From NCBI GenBank assembly GCA_033026295.1, contig CM065175.1:23446837-23510836 (forward strand): a stretch of 64,000 bases of DNA, read 5' to 3'. Below are positions 36,112 to 48,760 of the stretch, piece after piece. How positions within the stretch are numbered: position 1 is the first letter of the stretch; the number at the start of each line of letters is the position of its first letter. The notes under the pieces are model-generated. The model was not told the origin of the DNA and did not search any database. It saw nothing but the letters and a program-made list of their open reading frames with translations. Source of the stretch: Channa striata. Taxonomy: Eukaryota; Chordata; Actinopteri; Anabantiformes; Channidae. The position numbers and the translations under genes were made by a program.

Positions 36112-36781
36112 GTCTGTGGGTAGTCTGATGGCGCCTCTCCCTCTCTGACAAACCTCCCTGAGTCTTGCACGTCCCCGACGACAGAAGACTAACCAGACCG
36201 GGTAGTCAAACACTGGGATCCGGGCCCCTTCTCCTGGACTATCTGACTCCCATCGCAAGCACTGTCCCCAGCCCTGGCTCCACCCGCCTCCGCCACCACT
36301 ACTGGCCCCGATCCCCCGCCACACTGGAAACACTACAGGAACACAACAAAAAAAGACACACAATCAGACACCAGTTGAAGACTCCTGTTATCATCTTTGG
36401 TGTTGTGCATGTTCAAACACTTGCTTATATTACAGCAGGCCTCTGACCTTCTGGATAAATTTGGTGCTTGTTCTTGACACTAACAAGTAAAAGCTTGAGA
36501 ATTTACAGGTTCTTCTTCTTAAGAGTTTATATGTGACATTGCTGATCATTTCACAATAAATCCAAGACGTGCTTCCAATTTATTTTCTATTGTAGGTGCC
36601 AATGAGTTTCAGTTCATCTCAGGATGCTTTCAAATGCAATGTGGCAGTTTCAGAGTGCCTAGAAAGCCGAGTGGTTTAAAAACTAAAAGAATATTCAATG
36701 CACAGATTTACAGTTTCTTCAACATGCATATAGCTAAAGGATCATAAAAATGTGCAGAAGTTTTGTTGTGTTGTATACACA

Positions 36782-37111
36782 CACTCAATGGCCACTTTAT
36801 TAGGTTCACCCGTACAATCTAGCGTAATCCAATACAGCAGCTCACAGGAGTGCATTATAAAAAGAGGCGGTTCTAAAGTTTTGGCTACGTCATTCCTTTT
36901 CAATCGGGTGGCCAAAACATTACAACCATCTCTTATTATAACGTACGACTGTCAACCCCTATGACCTCAATAATAAACAGAGCAGAATGAATCACCTTTT
37001 TGACAGTTTCAACTTAAAAACTTGGAAAGTATAACATTGTAGAAGTAGAATTCATGGCAGAGGAGCTTTACTGGATTGTACATGTGTACCTAATAAAATG
37101 GCCAATGAGTG
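36782..37111. mobile_element. MITE with 37-bp terminal inverted repeats (family A, full copy)
   Basis: The left terminus 36782-36818 and the reverse complement of 37075-37111 agree at about 32 of 37 positions, with shared core GGCCA, TTTATTAGGT and GTACAAT. It is 330 bp long and has no coding capacity. Partial copies are at 13625-13819 and 56330-56445. I recall similar termini being frequent in fish genomes, but I cannot give the superfamily. Confidence 0.85.
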
Positions 37112-40100
37112 CATATACTTTGTATATATGTACTTTATTATAGTGAATACATTACTTGCATTAATGCCATTCAATAATTGATATTTAGCCTGGTGCCAAA
37201 GATGCTGTGGTGTAGTACTTTTAATTTAATTTAAATTTAATTTGATTTAAATTTAAATCAATCAGAGAGCGTGTCACTGGGAAGTTACGTCCAACCTCTC
37301 ATCTTTTCTTCGGGATGATGCTCAGAGGGCAAATGTTTTATATCAGGATTAAAATTAAAGTAGCAGAGGCCTGATATGTAATGTCTTTTTCGACTGCAGC
37401 AGACGCTGACAACAATCCTCTTTTGTGCTTGCTCTTGAGACATACCCAGACATCAACATAAAGAATGCGTGGCATTGTCACACTGCGGTGGACTGTGACA
37501 CAACGGATCACAAAAACAGAAATATGTCACAAAACATTCATTCTTTGTCGAGAGAAGGAGAATGTCATGTAAAAACTGCAGCGGCAGTATTTGGCTGTAC
37601 AACGTATTGTTAATGGTCAAATTTAATGGCAGCATTGGTCTTATAACATTGTGTATTGGGTCAGACTCAAAGGTGCATTTTGAAAATAATTTAAACCAAA
37701 TGTTTAAATTTGACAATTTGACATTTTTCAAAAATGACCCGTCGGCAGTTTCACTGTATGGGCATCTCTCCTCAGCTTTGACAGGATGAAACATTTCCTG
37801 GCGTCTCTGCTGCACATCTCTGAGGAGCTCCTTTCTGCCAGTGTGGGAGCCACACGAGGCAAGTGCCACTTACTGCAACCCAGCTGTAGGCCCTGGCCTG
37901 TTAACCATGACAAAGTGAGCTTTGTGGAGAGTACAGGGGCCAAAGGATGACTGTTACACACTGCACTGGATGGAAATGAGATGCCCCGCACTCTCACACG
38001 CAAATCACCCTGTCAGGGAGGACGTGCACGAGTACTCGCGCGCCAACATGCATGCACAATGGTACAAATCGTGCATTGATCGCAGCAGAACACAAAAAAT
38101 AAACACACACACAAGTCCAAAGCTTGTGCGGTAACAATAGCTACCAAAGGCCACTGGGTTTATTGCACACCCACAAAAAAAAAAAAAAAAAAAAGGGTAA
38201 TTCAAATTCGAATCACTATCATCGGTCACCGTGTGGCGCCAATGATTTGAATAGTCAATTTGAGAGTTTCGCGTTTTTTTGAAAGCCATGTGTCTGATTT
38301 GACTGTTAATTGTATGCATGCAAAATCTGGGCCTCACATATTAGACTATAACTGGCTACGGGAGAGGAAGAAAGAAGAAGGGAACTTCATGAAAACAAAC
38401 ATATTCTGAGGAGTCAAGATTATTAGTGTTGCACTTGGTTTTAGACAAGTGAACCAAAGAAAAAGGTTGTATTGTCAGCAATGGCACCAGAGACACATAT
38501 GCACTACGGACACGCAGATTCTGGCGAGCCAGTAACTATCCTGGAATGTCCTGTCATGCTGTCCAACAGCACGAGTAGAGGTGAGACAAGTTGTGCGACT
38601 GCGTGATCAGAAGTGTTTACATTGCAGCAGAAGTTGGAAAGGCTGCAGTGGATTTCAAAACACAAGATACGTGACAAAAACAGAACAGAGTCCATTATCA
38701 GCCCAGGATCGGAACAGCAGCACAATGAGACGAGGGGAGGCTGGGGAACACAATAAGTGAGCGCTGTCCTTTTCCCCCCCTGTGCCAAATGAACATCGCA
38801 CACACAGCCCGACTCGCAGTAACCCAAACCCACAACTCTAACAGGTCACGAGAAACTCACAGTACAGTTACTTGTCGTGTCGTACTCCTACACAGTGGCC
38901 CTTACTCGTCTTCGCCCCACCCTTCTGCCTGAGGTCATCCTGTTCACATGATGGAATAACTGAATCACTACTTCTCCGGGGACCACAAGGAAGTCCTCAC
39001 ATGATATAGAATAAGCCACATAGATTTGTGATCAGCTGGGTGTGACACACACTGTAGCTGGCGTTTGCAGAGATATGCAAGACCGGGGTTAAAAATGTGC
39101 TTTCCCTTTGTCGAGCCTCTCTGAAACTTGGCTAGACAAGAGCTGTTTGTGTAGGTACTTTGCTAAATCTTGCACACATCCTCTCTTAAAAGATAACATC
39201 CACCATAAGAAACTGTCTGCGGTTTCCTGACGATTTTGAAAAAAAATAATAAAAAAATGTCCCTTCCTTCCGGCGTGTCTGAGAAAGGCATGGTGAGCTA
39301 AAAAAAAAAAAAGGAGTGGTTAATGTCACATACGTAAATACAGTTAAACATCTGTGTTTCTTTTGGACTTTAGCTTTTAAAAAGAAAGAGCCAGTGCAAA
39401 GTGTGTCACCGCTAATGGTTTAACCACTGAATATGCCAGTGTAGCAGCGCAACAACAGTTTCACCTATAGATAACTTTGCATGCACTTTGTACGCAAACA
39501 TGCAGCAATTTCTAATTATGTGTCTCCAGACTCACATCTAATTCATGATTCCAAGTGCACGTTTATGCCGGATGTAGAAAAATTGCCTCTAGTTTTTCCC
39601 TAAGATGTTATGTTGATGTACACTCGAAACAAATATGAAGATTGAAGGGATTTTTGTGATAACACATCCATGAGAATCGGATGGAATCGTGAAAACATAA
39701 TGCCTCTTGCCATGCTGAGGCATAAGATACAGATACGAGGCTGATGAATGTCACAGAGAAGTGACAAAATATACAGAGTGAGCTCAATTCTTTGAGAGCT
39801 CAGCCTCTCTTCTTTTGTTCTTCTCCTGATCTCAGAAATTATGCGCCATCGCTCGCCATAGATGCTTTATATGGCTGCAGATGAAAATAAGAAGGTTATG
39901 CAGAGGATCCAAGCATACAGGCTCACGTGCCTGTTCTACATGTGTGGCTGCCTCAGCTCTGTCTTCTGCTTAAGCTATAGAACATTCCACAGTCCTGCTG
40001 AAATATGAGAGGGCCACGCAAAAACACACTCGCACATACTGTAACTCGCTGGCGACCTTGCTGTTGGTCGACACGCCAGGAAAATACTGTTTAATGATTT

Positions 40101-41749
40101 GTTTTATGAAGTCGAGCATGGCAACATGGGATGTTTTCATTATTCATTCTGACTGTTCATATACCAACTTTCATCTTCTGAACCTGTGATTTCCCACAGT
40201 ACTTCACACGATTAAGTTTGGCAGCCACGTACCGAACACGCCTAAACATGCAACGCCGACCGGTTTTCTGTGTTTCACTTTGGTAAATAAAAGTCAGAGA
40301 GCACCACAATCACGCAACCAGTTTTTCAAGTTCATAAAAAGTACTTCAGTTGATTGGATGTCTAACGGCTTTCCTGTAGTATGGTGGAGAAACTCTTTTG
40401 CATTTGGGCGTAGACACCTGACATCTGCGGCCGGTTTTGAACAGTTAGGCTTTTAAAAACAAATATGACACCGAGCAACTTATCAAGCCAAACAAGTGAA
40501 TCATCCAATTTTAACAGGGCACAACAGGTCTTTCTGCCACATCGGTAGCAAGAGCACATTTGGCTCCCATACACACACGGGGATCAAAACCACCAACCCC
40601 GCGCTTGTTGGACAAATATTCTAACTCCAATATAAATAAACTGTGAAAAGAAAGCCCACATCGACAGTTTACAAAATACATGAAAACCAGCAAATATTCA
40701 CATCTGACAACATGGAGCAGCTGAGTTTTTGGGCCGGTTTACCTAAAGAAATGTGCTTTTAAAAAAATATATATTTGGATTAAATTGTGACCTGAAAAAA
40801 AAAATGGTGGTGGTTACATTTGGCACAAAGCTAAAGAAAAAGAGAACATTTTAATCTTGCTTAACCATCTTCCACATCCCCTCATACAGCACAAAGGAAG
40901 TGTTAGAGGTTACTCCACTGTTTGAAACTGTATGAGGTAACGCTACAGAAGGGGACCTACACGGAACCATGCCAAGAGATGGGTTTTATAACTTCCCTAT
41001 TTTGGCTTTCATTGTGAAGTCATGCTGAATGTTTTTTTCCTCTCTTTTTTAAAAAGTGTTCCTCTTGGACACTCCCTTTCTGGTAAGTGTCTACACCTCG
41101 AGGTCTAAACAATCCTCTGGGTTGCGTGTGACTGTTGTCACCCGATGATAAATAATGGGAACATGATGTCAAATAGAAACTTCTTCCAACTCACACGCTA
41201 AATGGGGTGTAAATTTAAACACGAGATAAAAAGACAACTGGCTGGCTGTGCCGTGGAGCCTCCTCTCTGGCATGGTTATCATCCAACAATCCAGCCCATT
41301 CCTCTGTCGCTGCGTATGCACCTGGATTTGAACAGTTTGTCTTTGTTTACATACAGGAATTTTTTTTTTGTCCCAGTCCGACAACACCCAGCATTCCACT
41401 CATTAATCGCCTGCTGCAAAAGGAAACAGCATATGACAAGTTTATTTAAGTCTGAGCTGCAGCTAGCCTCAAGATGTTTTCATTGCAGCTGCACATTCCC
41501 ACATTTACTCATTAAAACTTTTTAAAAATTGAGAGAATTTCCAGAAATTGTGACATTTTGAAACGTCTCGTTGGTGCAAAATCCCAACGCATCCAGTTTA
41601 TGATACAAAACCTCATATTAACTGTGAAAACATTTCCCCACTTACTTCTTGTGGAATTAGGCTCAACCAGTAACACACAGCATCCACAAGCTATTAATCT
41701 GCTCCTATAATGAATAAGACAAATATTTGCTTCAGATTTGATGCATTTC

Positions 41750-42420
41750 TCTGCTCGACATGACCGTGAACTGGATGTTCTGGGCTCCGGTGCTGGGACG
41801 GAACACACGCAGCCAGCGCGCGTTTGCAGAGGAGCCATGTAGGAAAAACACGCCGATCCTCGGACTGACTTCCACCCGCCCGGCGGCGCCCACCCCACCC
41901 ACTCATTAAACGCCACTTTCCGTGGATTCCCGCAGCAGCTTTAAAGGGAAAAAGACCAAAGTTTGCGCCGCAGCTCGGGACCGTGACGACGCAGAACCAG
42001 CATCTTCTCACGGGACTTTTCCCAAAGTTCGACTCGACAAAGACAGTGAAGAAAACCATCATCATCTCCGCCCGGTTCATCACCACCAAACCTGCGGCGT
42101 GCGGACTCACCGCGACCCTCGGGCATGCGGAGCGGACTCGACCCCTCCCGGGCTGCCTTCCTAGAGAAAAACCGCCAGAAGAAGCGTGTTTGTGCGCGGT
42201 GCCACCCGGAGCCGAGCGCGTCCTCCTCGGTTTTGTTTTGGTCGGACTGTGGCAGCGGCGTCTTTGCTTTTTTTTTTCCTCCCGAGTCGAGTCGAGTCGA
42301 GCCGAGTCGCGTCGAGCCAGTAGGAAGCGCCGCTCGGTGCTCACGTGCCAACAACAACGCGAGCCACGAGCGCCCGACGTTGTGTGTGCGCGCGCTGCTG
42401 GTTGTTAACGTGTTTTACTC
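41750..42420 (-). promoter_or_regulatory. GC/CpG-rich island upstream of paqr6
   Basis: Dense CpG, with GAGTC-type short repeats at 42283-42317. A strong minus-strand donor (AGAA|GTAAGT, exon end 41646) follows on the paqr6-sense side. This fits a non-coding first exon and promoter for paqr6, about 5.6 kb upstream of its start codon. It is inference; open frames here are GC-driven and resemble no protein. Confidence 0.35.
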
Positions 42421-42619
42421 CAAGTAAAACGAGTTTTACTAATAAGATTAATTAATATTCATATAAAATATTCGTGCTCCACCCTGTTTTAGGCACCTGG
42501 GTGAGAAGGTAGCTATCAAAACCTTAAAATATCTGCAGAATGAGACTAAATACACACGTTCAGATAGAAAAAGAAACCAAACAACTAAAAATGAGGCCAT
42601 CATGTTTTGGTTTTTAGCT

Positions 42620-42645
42620 TGCTTATTTATTTATTTATTTATTTA
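42620..42645. repeat. (TTTA)n microsatellite
   Basis: About six TTTA units. Confidence 0.9.
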
Positions 42646-45379
42646 ATCTGTCTAAAACCATTTGTTTTGTCGGCTCAGTTATACTTATGTGATTTTCCCC
42701 CCACATTTCTGTGTCTCTTTTTGGTAATTTCTTTCCCTGTTATCCGTCTTTCTGTGTATTTTTGTGTCGTTTTGACGTTTTGTGTTTGTTTCTTTTTCAG
42801 AATTTTATCTGGCCTCAACACAAAAAAACACATAAAACAACATTTGAAAGAACAAACCACTAGGATTGTGCATCATTTAGATTTGGTGTGTTGGGACGAG
42901 CTGTGAATATAAAGACAAGTGTGAGTGTGAACTGAGATCAGTATTGGTGTGTTCAAGAAACCGTACAGAAGCAGCGCGTATTAAAGTTTTTGGACTCATT
43001 TCTGGTCGTTTTGTCTCTTTTTGTCAATTTGTTAAATTTTATCATTTTGTTTTTTACTTTTGTGTGGTTTAAGTGAGTCCCTGGCCTCTTTGGGCCCTGG
43101 ACCTGGACCTGTGCCCAGTAGGCCTGTTCAGTAATCTATCCATGCCTAAATGTAAGGAAACTACAAGGCAAGCAAGCAAAGAAGCTTAATCAAAATGACT
43201 GAAATTAAACTGTTAGGATATGGATTATAATGACTGAACCGCTGAAATGGTTATTAAAAGCCAACATTAAACAACTGAAATTTATAAAACCGTGAACAAA
43301 CTGTTGAAATTGCTGGCCAATATGTTAATAACTAACCATGTAGTGTACGAGTTATGCTGCAGGTTAACTACAGGCTACACACTTGTTAATGTAGTGTGGC
43401 TCAAACTGTTGGACCAAAACACAAAACAGAAGCTCTGTTCACTTACGTCCACAATAATTATTTCCCCAGACATCCAGAAATCAGCACAGACTCTAAGCTG
43501 TATTGATTAGTTGCTTAAAATATTAGACAACAAATTATTATATCAACTCATTAGCAAAAGTAAAATGTTAAATACAGCAACATGCATCAGCACAGTCGCC
43601 CTCCTCAGGGTGTTTGGACATATTGAACCAACCCAATTAGTTGGAATTCCACAGTGAGCTAAATATGTGATTTCAAAACAGCATATTGTAACAAACTGGA
43701 GTAACTTAATAAAATATCAGAATTGAAGCAAAATTTCATGTTTTTGCCATAGGAAAGAAGAAAAGCCAACTTTGCATGGCTTTGAGGCTTCAGATCCTGT
43801 TTGCCACTTGCAGCTCTGCTCCCGTGTTCTGACCGTTGGAGCCACTGCCAAACTGTACTGACAGATTACATCTTCCCATACGCCACGGTGCATTCCCAGT
43901 ACAGATGGAAATCAGCTACTTTATGTCTATATTTAGTTTGGCCTGGCCGGGACAGGGGGCACACACACTCAGAAAACAGGAGCGGGGTTCACAGAAAACA
44001 TTTCTTGTGAAGAACATGATCGTTTCGTGTTAACATTAAGATCACACACTAATAGTGCATTAACACAATATTAGTATTTCCTGTATTGCCATTCACTTGT
44101 TTACATGGCAGATTCCACGTACGGCTCCCCACAAGATGAGTTATTGTTGCCTCAATACTGCTGTTGGGCATTTTTAGGCCAAGTGGTGTGAATTTCTGAT
44201 GTACGGTTTAAAGCTAAGAAAATTAAATACTGATTATCATACGTTTTATACAAGTGGCTGGTTTCCTGGAATCCTTTCACCTGCAGTGACAATGGCACAT
44301 CCCATGTTCTGCTCCATAACTTTTAATTAGTTTCATGGATCCAACTTTGTCAGGAACTTCCCAAACCCCAGGAACCTGTTGGCCTGAGGTGGTCCAGCAG
44401 CTACACGTACCGTTTTCACTCTCTTCCTCTTTTTACGCTCAAACTTTACGCGTGGACCGAGCTATCGCTTTAACGGAGCCACGCCCCCTCCTCCTTCTTC
44501 TTACACGTGAGCTGCTCGGGTTTATTTGCATCCACTCGGGAAATCAGCTGCAACGCGGACCCTGGTCCCGTGTCGGTGAAACGCGAAGATACCCGACCCC
44601 ATTTAGACTGAACGTGCAGGCCTGACGGGAAAGGAACCAGTGCGTCTTGGTGCAACTTTTGAATGAAGTTGATTCAGGCGACAAAACAAAAATTAAACCC
44701 ATCTGCATAACATATTGACCTACTTAGGATTCTTAAAATAGCTGGATATTTTTAACAGAAAATAACCTGATTGTCCCAGGAGGGAAACACACACACTGGG
44801 CCTTCCTTTTGTGTTACTGTACATACAAGAAGATGCTGCACCAAAAATACAAACAGTCTAGTGATTACTTTTGCAGCCGGTGCTCGGGAGTTTATGGATA
44901 TCTACACAATTTCCCCTCATTTCCAGATCATCATTGCATTGGGTTTAGACATCAACATGTCAGTCCACACGTAACTGCTTTGCACCCCGGGCAATCCCCG
45001 CAAAAATAAGGATGAAAATTATGTGGCAGATAAAATGCATGGAAAGATTAAAAGAAGAGGTCTGTTGGATGATTGTGATTCTAATTATTACGGGGTTGAA
45101 GCATGAAAAGTCTGCTGCGCAAACAACATACCCATACGTTTTGGGCCAAGGCCCCGTGCAGCACTCTACACAATCATATCCCATAAATGGGAGTGACCCA
45201 TAAAAAAAGAAAGGAAAAAAAAGATGAGAAATATATGAAAAAGGGGGAGGGGGTGTAGGTAAACATTAGCAGTTCTGAGAAGAGACACTTCTTCGAATGC
45301 GGAGCATCTGCGCATTTGTGATGGAGAACTTCTGCCAAACTAACGCATGTTGGGGGGGGGACACCGAAACCTTTCTGAC

Positions 45380-46120
45380 CTTTGAACCTTACGTGTCCGA
45401 GCGGGTCATCGCAGTCAGGTGAGGCGGGAAAAACACGTGCAGCGGCACTTTTTCGGGGAACACAAAAGTTAGAAGTCCATCAGGCCCGTGTCTACTGCCG
45501 CGAGCGCCCGCCCTCTTCCTGTCCCTCCGCACATTCCTGCAGCCAGCGAATAAAAACACTACTGCATTTCTCGGCGTCGAAGTCCCGCCCTCAGCGCAGG
45601 AGGCGCTTTTCCATTGGATGTGGCAAAAGAAAGAAACCTTGTTTTGCAAGATCAGGAGACAAGACAGAGAGGACAAGAGCTCCGGGATCATTCAGCAGAG
45701 GTTATATTAGCTCTAAACTAAACGTTAGGCAATTCCTGGAAGTGTGCATGACTAAGATCGGTAATCAGGTGCGGTTCAATCATGCAGCAACAACAACACA
45801 CAAAAATAATAAAGACATGAAAGTTACTTACGCATAAACTGCAGGCAGGCGAGGCATTTCCCCACTGCGAGCACAGAACCCTGCGTGGACATTTCTCAGG
45901 CGGATCACAGGCGCCTTGGACGCGGTTAGAAATCACGAGAATGGGGCTTTTGTATGTTGCAACCCTGTCATCCTGTCCCTGGGCCCGGCGCGTCCACACT
46001 GAAGTCCCCGCAGCCCCACAGACTCATGTGCGCACAGAAAGAGGAGTGTCCCCTCCACCCCACTCCCCCCCCCCGGGTCAGCGAGGTTTCCCCGACCCCG
46101 TTACCCAATTAAAAGAAAGT
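45380..46120 (-). promoter_or_regulatory. Second GC-rich patch with candidate 5' exon donor
   Basis: GC- and CpG-rich relative to its flanks. A minus-strand donor TATGC|GTAAGT ends a potential exon at 45832. It may be an alternative paqr6 first exon. There is no protein evidence. Confidence 0.25.
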
Positions 46121-48024
46121 GGGCCAGCACCGGAGCCAGCGTCTTTCGGGGTGGCACTTGCTCTGCTGCCAGAGGATTGGTCATTCTGTTAGCTCAGTCA
46201 GGGGCTGGCACGGGGCCCAGGACGGCGAGGACCATGAGATGAGGCACATGGAGATCAGGCTTCAGGAAACAAGGTGTATGAACTGACTCCACATGCAGAG
46301 TTCACAGGGTTCAGGTCAGGTTCAGTGTTCAGTCCTGATACAGGATTGAGCATCAGGGCTGCACCTGCTACTTTCACTGCTGATTTTGCAGTTCTCTTCA
46401 CTTGTCATTTCAGCCAAGCACCAACCGATGTCTCCACGTTATTGCTTTGTCCAACCACGAGTCCTAAACTGGAAACACAGACTGAACTTACAGCACAGAT
46501 GACAACTAAGACATAGAACACTGCACCGTTTCTCTTATAAAATCACAACTTTAAAACATTCCCTGTGAATATCTGAAACTTTTGTGCTATAAACACATAT
46601 GCATTAGCAATTATTTGGTGTAAAACTAAGACAAATTAAATGGATACACAAACATTTGAGACTAGACACTCACTGAAAAAAAAAAAAGAATTGAATCAGT
46701 GCAGCTAGATATCCTGATTTTTAATCCTTGGCACGGGATCATTAGGTTCTGTAACATCTTACATTCCTCTCCAGCCTTGTAAACACCAGCGCCATGACAA
46801 CTCCTAAAAAAGGTTTAGTTTTAAATAAAAGTCTCCTGGTGACAGGTTTTTTCTTCTTACAGATGACACACACCTATCAGCAATTCAGGGAGCCACAAGA
46901 AAAAAAAAGTTTAATAAATTGAAGAGCACATTCGTAGCAGTGCATTTCCTTCTAGTGTGAAGTGTGTTTCACTCTGTCTCACAAACGGTGATTTAAAAGA
47001 TACAATGGTCGCTTCCCGTGATGTTACAGTTCTAAAGTACAATAAATCTCTGAACAATCCTTTTAATTCCTGCATCTGTGACTCAAACTGGACTCCCTCG
47101 ATCGTATGCTGTGCCTTAGTAACTTTAACACTCCGGTCCTCAGAGCAGTTTTAAGACAAAGCTGTTTTCAGTTCCAACAGCTGCCTAAGAAATCTGCTTT
47201 TATCAAACTCGCCACGAACTCCGTTTCACATGGAAAACAGTTTGCTCTCGATTAACTAAATGAAGTCGTTTCTGCGCTAATTACTATTCATACAGTGGGG
47301 AAGAGGTCGAGTGGCACAGAGGGATGAACAAAAGGAGGAGGTCAGCAGCTTTCATGAGTTTCATTTTAATGTTCAATGCATGGCCACACACATAAACTGT
47401 TTTTCTGTTGCACGGTGTATGATGGGACAGTCACTATGGAAATGGTGATGTAGATGGCATACATTTTAGTTTACAGGGGTCCAAACACAACCCACATTCT
47501 TCTGGAAAGGCAACCAGCTCCTCTCTTCAGAGTAACCTTTATGGCTAGCTACAATGTGAAATCAATCAGCTTCCATCTCCCTCCTCCTCACATGACACCT
47601 TGATAAATAGATTCTGGGTTATATGTTTTCTTTTTAATTCATTTTTAGAACTGAAGGACTTGTTCAGTGAATCAACGCACAATCGCTCCTTCCCTTAAAC
47701 AATCTTGCATATATCATTCAGATTTAGCTTACAAAAAAAAAAAAAAAAATAAACATAACTTGGGTACAAAAATAAAATCCAAATTAAAAGCTTTTAACAA
47801 GGCAACAACTGCCATGTGTTTTCTTTTAATCTCATACGGAGATCATAACAATACATAAGTCACTGGTCGCAAAAGACACTGCAAATAAAGAAAAACACAC
47901 ACACACACTCACACGCACAAAAAAAAAAAAAAAGAGAGCCACATAGGAAAGAGACAATCCCGGAGAAGAATACGTCTGTCTTCCTCAAACCTTCCTACAG
48001 GCCCGAGAGCTACGAGACGCCTGG

Positions 48025-48030
48025 TTTATT
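48025..48030 (-). terminator. smg5: Candidate smg5 polyadenylation signal
   Basis: TTTATT on the + strand reads AATAAA in the smg5 sense, about 650 nt after the stop. Another lies at 48489-48494, only about 183 nt after the stop. Confidence 0.3.
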
Positions 48031-48383
48031 TGTGAAGGCTGGAAGCCTCGGGTGTCAGGTGGACTGAGTGCAGTTTCGCTCTCTCAAAGTTGTCCTCTTA
48101 CACCTTCAATTTTGCTCAACGCAGCCCTGCCAGACTCTCACATGTTTGACCCCGTTTCTCAAACGCAGACGGAGGAGTAAGGGGAGGTGGAAACAGAAAT
48201 CAAAACCACTGCTCTAAATATCTATATGAATGTACGTGAGTGTAAATGTGTTGGTGTGTGCGGTTTCTCTCTCGACATGTATGTACTCATTTGCTAACAT
48301 ATACAGTGTATTCCTGGTTAGGGTGTGAACCAGGGGCACTTGAAAAGTTGTGTCGCGCTCCCCCACTGTTTCCTCACCCCCGA

Positions 48384-48397
48384 CCACCAGGGGTCGC
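48384..48397 (+). promoter_or_regulatory. CTCF-like motif
   Basis: CCACCAGGGGTCGC differs by one base from a strong CTCF core. It lies just beyond the smg5 stop codon. Confidence 0.4.
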
Positions 48398-48676
48398 TCA
48401 TCGCGTTTAGGTTTGAGGAGTGGGAAGTGGGAGATCTGCTGTTTCTTAGAGCGCCATTTCGCCCGCTTTCCTCTTTTTTTTACTCCACTTTATTTACTTT
48501 TTCAACCCTCTAAGCCTTAACTTGTTTCCTACGATCCAGCTTTCTTTTGAGTTGTTTTTTTTTGCCTTTGGAGACGCAGATACACACAGAGCAAAAGAGT
48601 GGGAGAGAGAGAGGGAGCGAGTGTTATGATCGATCAGCTGTTCGCAGCGCCGACAGCTGCCCCCCCCTTTGACCTC

Positions 48677-48760
48677 TCAGCCGATCTCTTTCCACTGCCG
48701 GTAGAACTCCACAATGTTCTTCAGCTCCATGCCCGCTGAGCCTGCCGCCTGGATCGCTGA
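48677..48760 (-). CDS. smg5: smg5 exon 22 (terminal)
   Basis: 84 nt after CTCTACCAG. It encodes SAIQAAGSAGMELKNIVEFY, then RQWKEIG and stop, matching human NVLDFYKQWKEIG. Confidence 0.95.
   Translation of the reverse strand, partial: SAIQAAGSAGMELKNIVEFYRQWKEIG

Larger units (their letters stand above)
36112..48676. other. Intergenic region between paqr6 5' end and smg5 3' end
   Basis: 12.6 kb with no recognised protein-coding exon on either strand. It includes a full MITE (36782-37111), two GC-rich patches (41750-42420 and 45380-46120), A-rich runs (38175-38194, 47729-47748), a (TTTA)n run (42620-42645) and a CTCF-like motif (48384-48397). The part near 48676 is the smg5 3' UTR. Confidence 0.6.

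Noticed and set aside
37786..37950. 54-codon + strand frame beginning MKHFLASLLHISEELL
   Set aside because: The start looks faintly signal-like, but there is no known family, cleavage pattern or mature peptide. Kept only as a note.
38195..38220. Possible tRNA T-arm (AATTCAAATTCGAATC)
   Set aside because: No acceptor stem, D-arm or anticodon arm could be built around it.
41694..42357. Long minus- and plus-strand open frames in the GC-rich patch
   Set aside because: They are arginine/serine-rich, overlap each other in several frames, and have no recognisable domain. High GC content explains the lack of stops.
45382..45837. 151-codon + strand open frame
   Set aside because: Composition is biased, with no domain or splice pattern; it lies in the second GC-rich patch and is likely chance.
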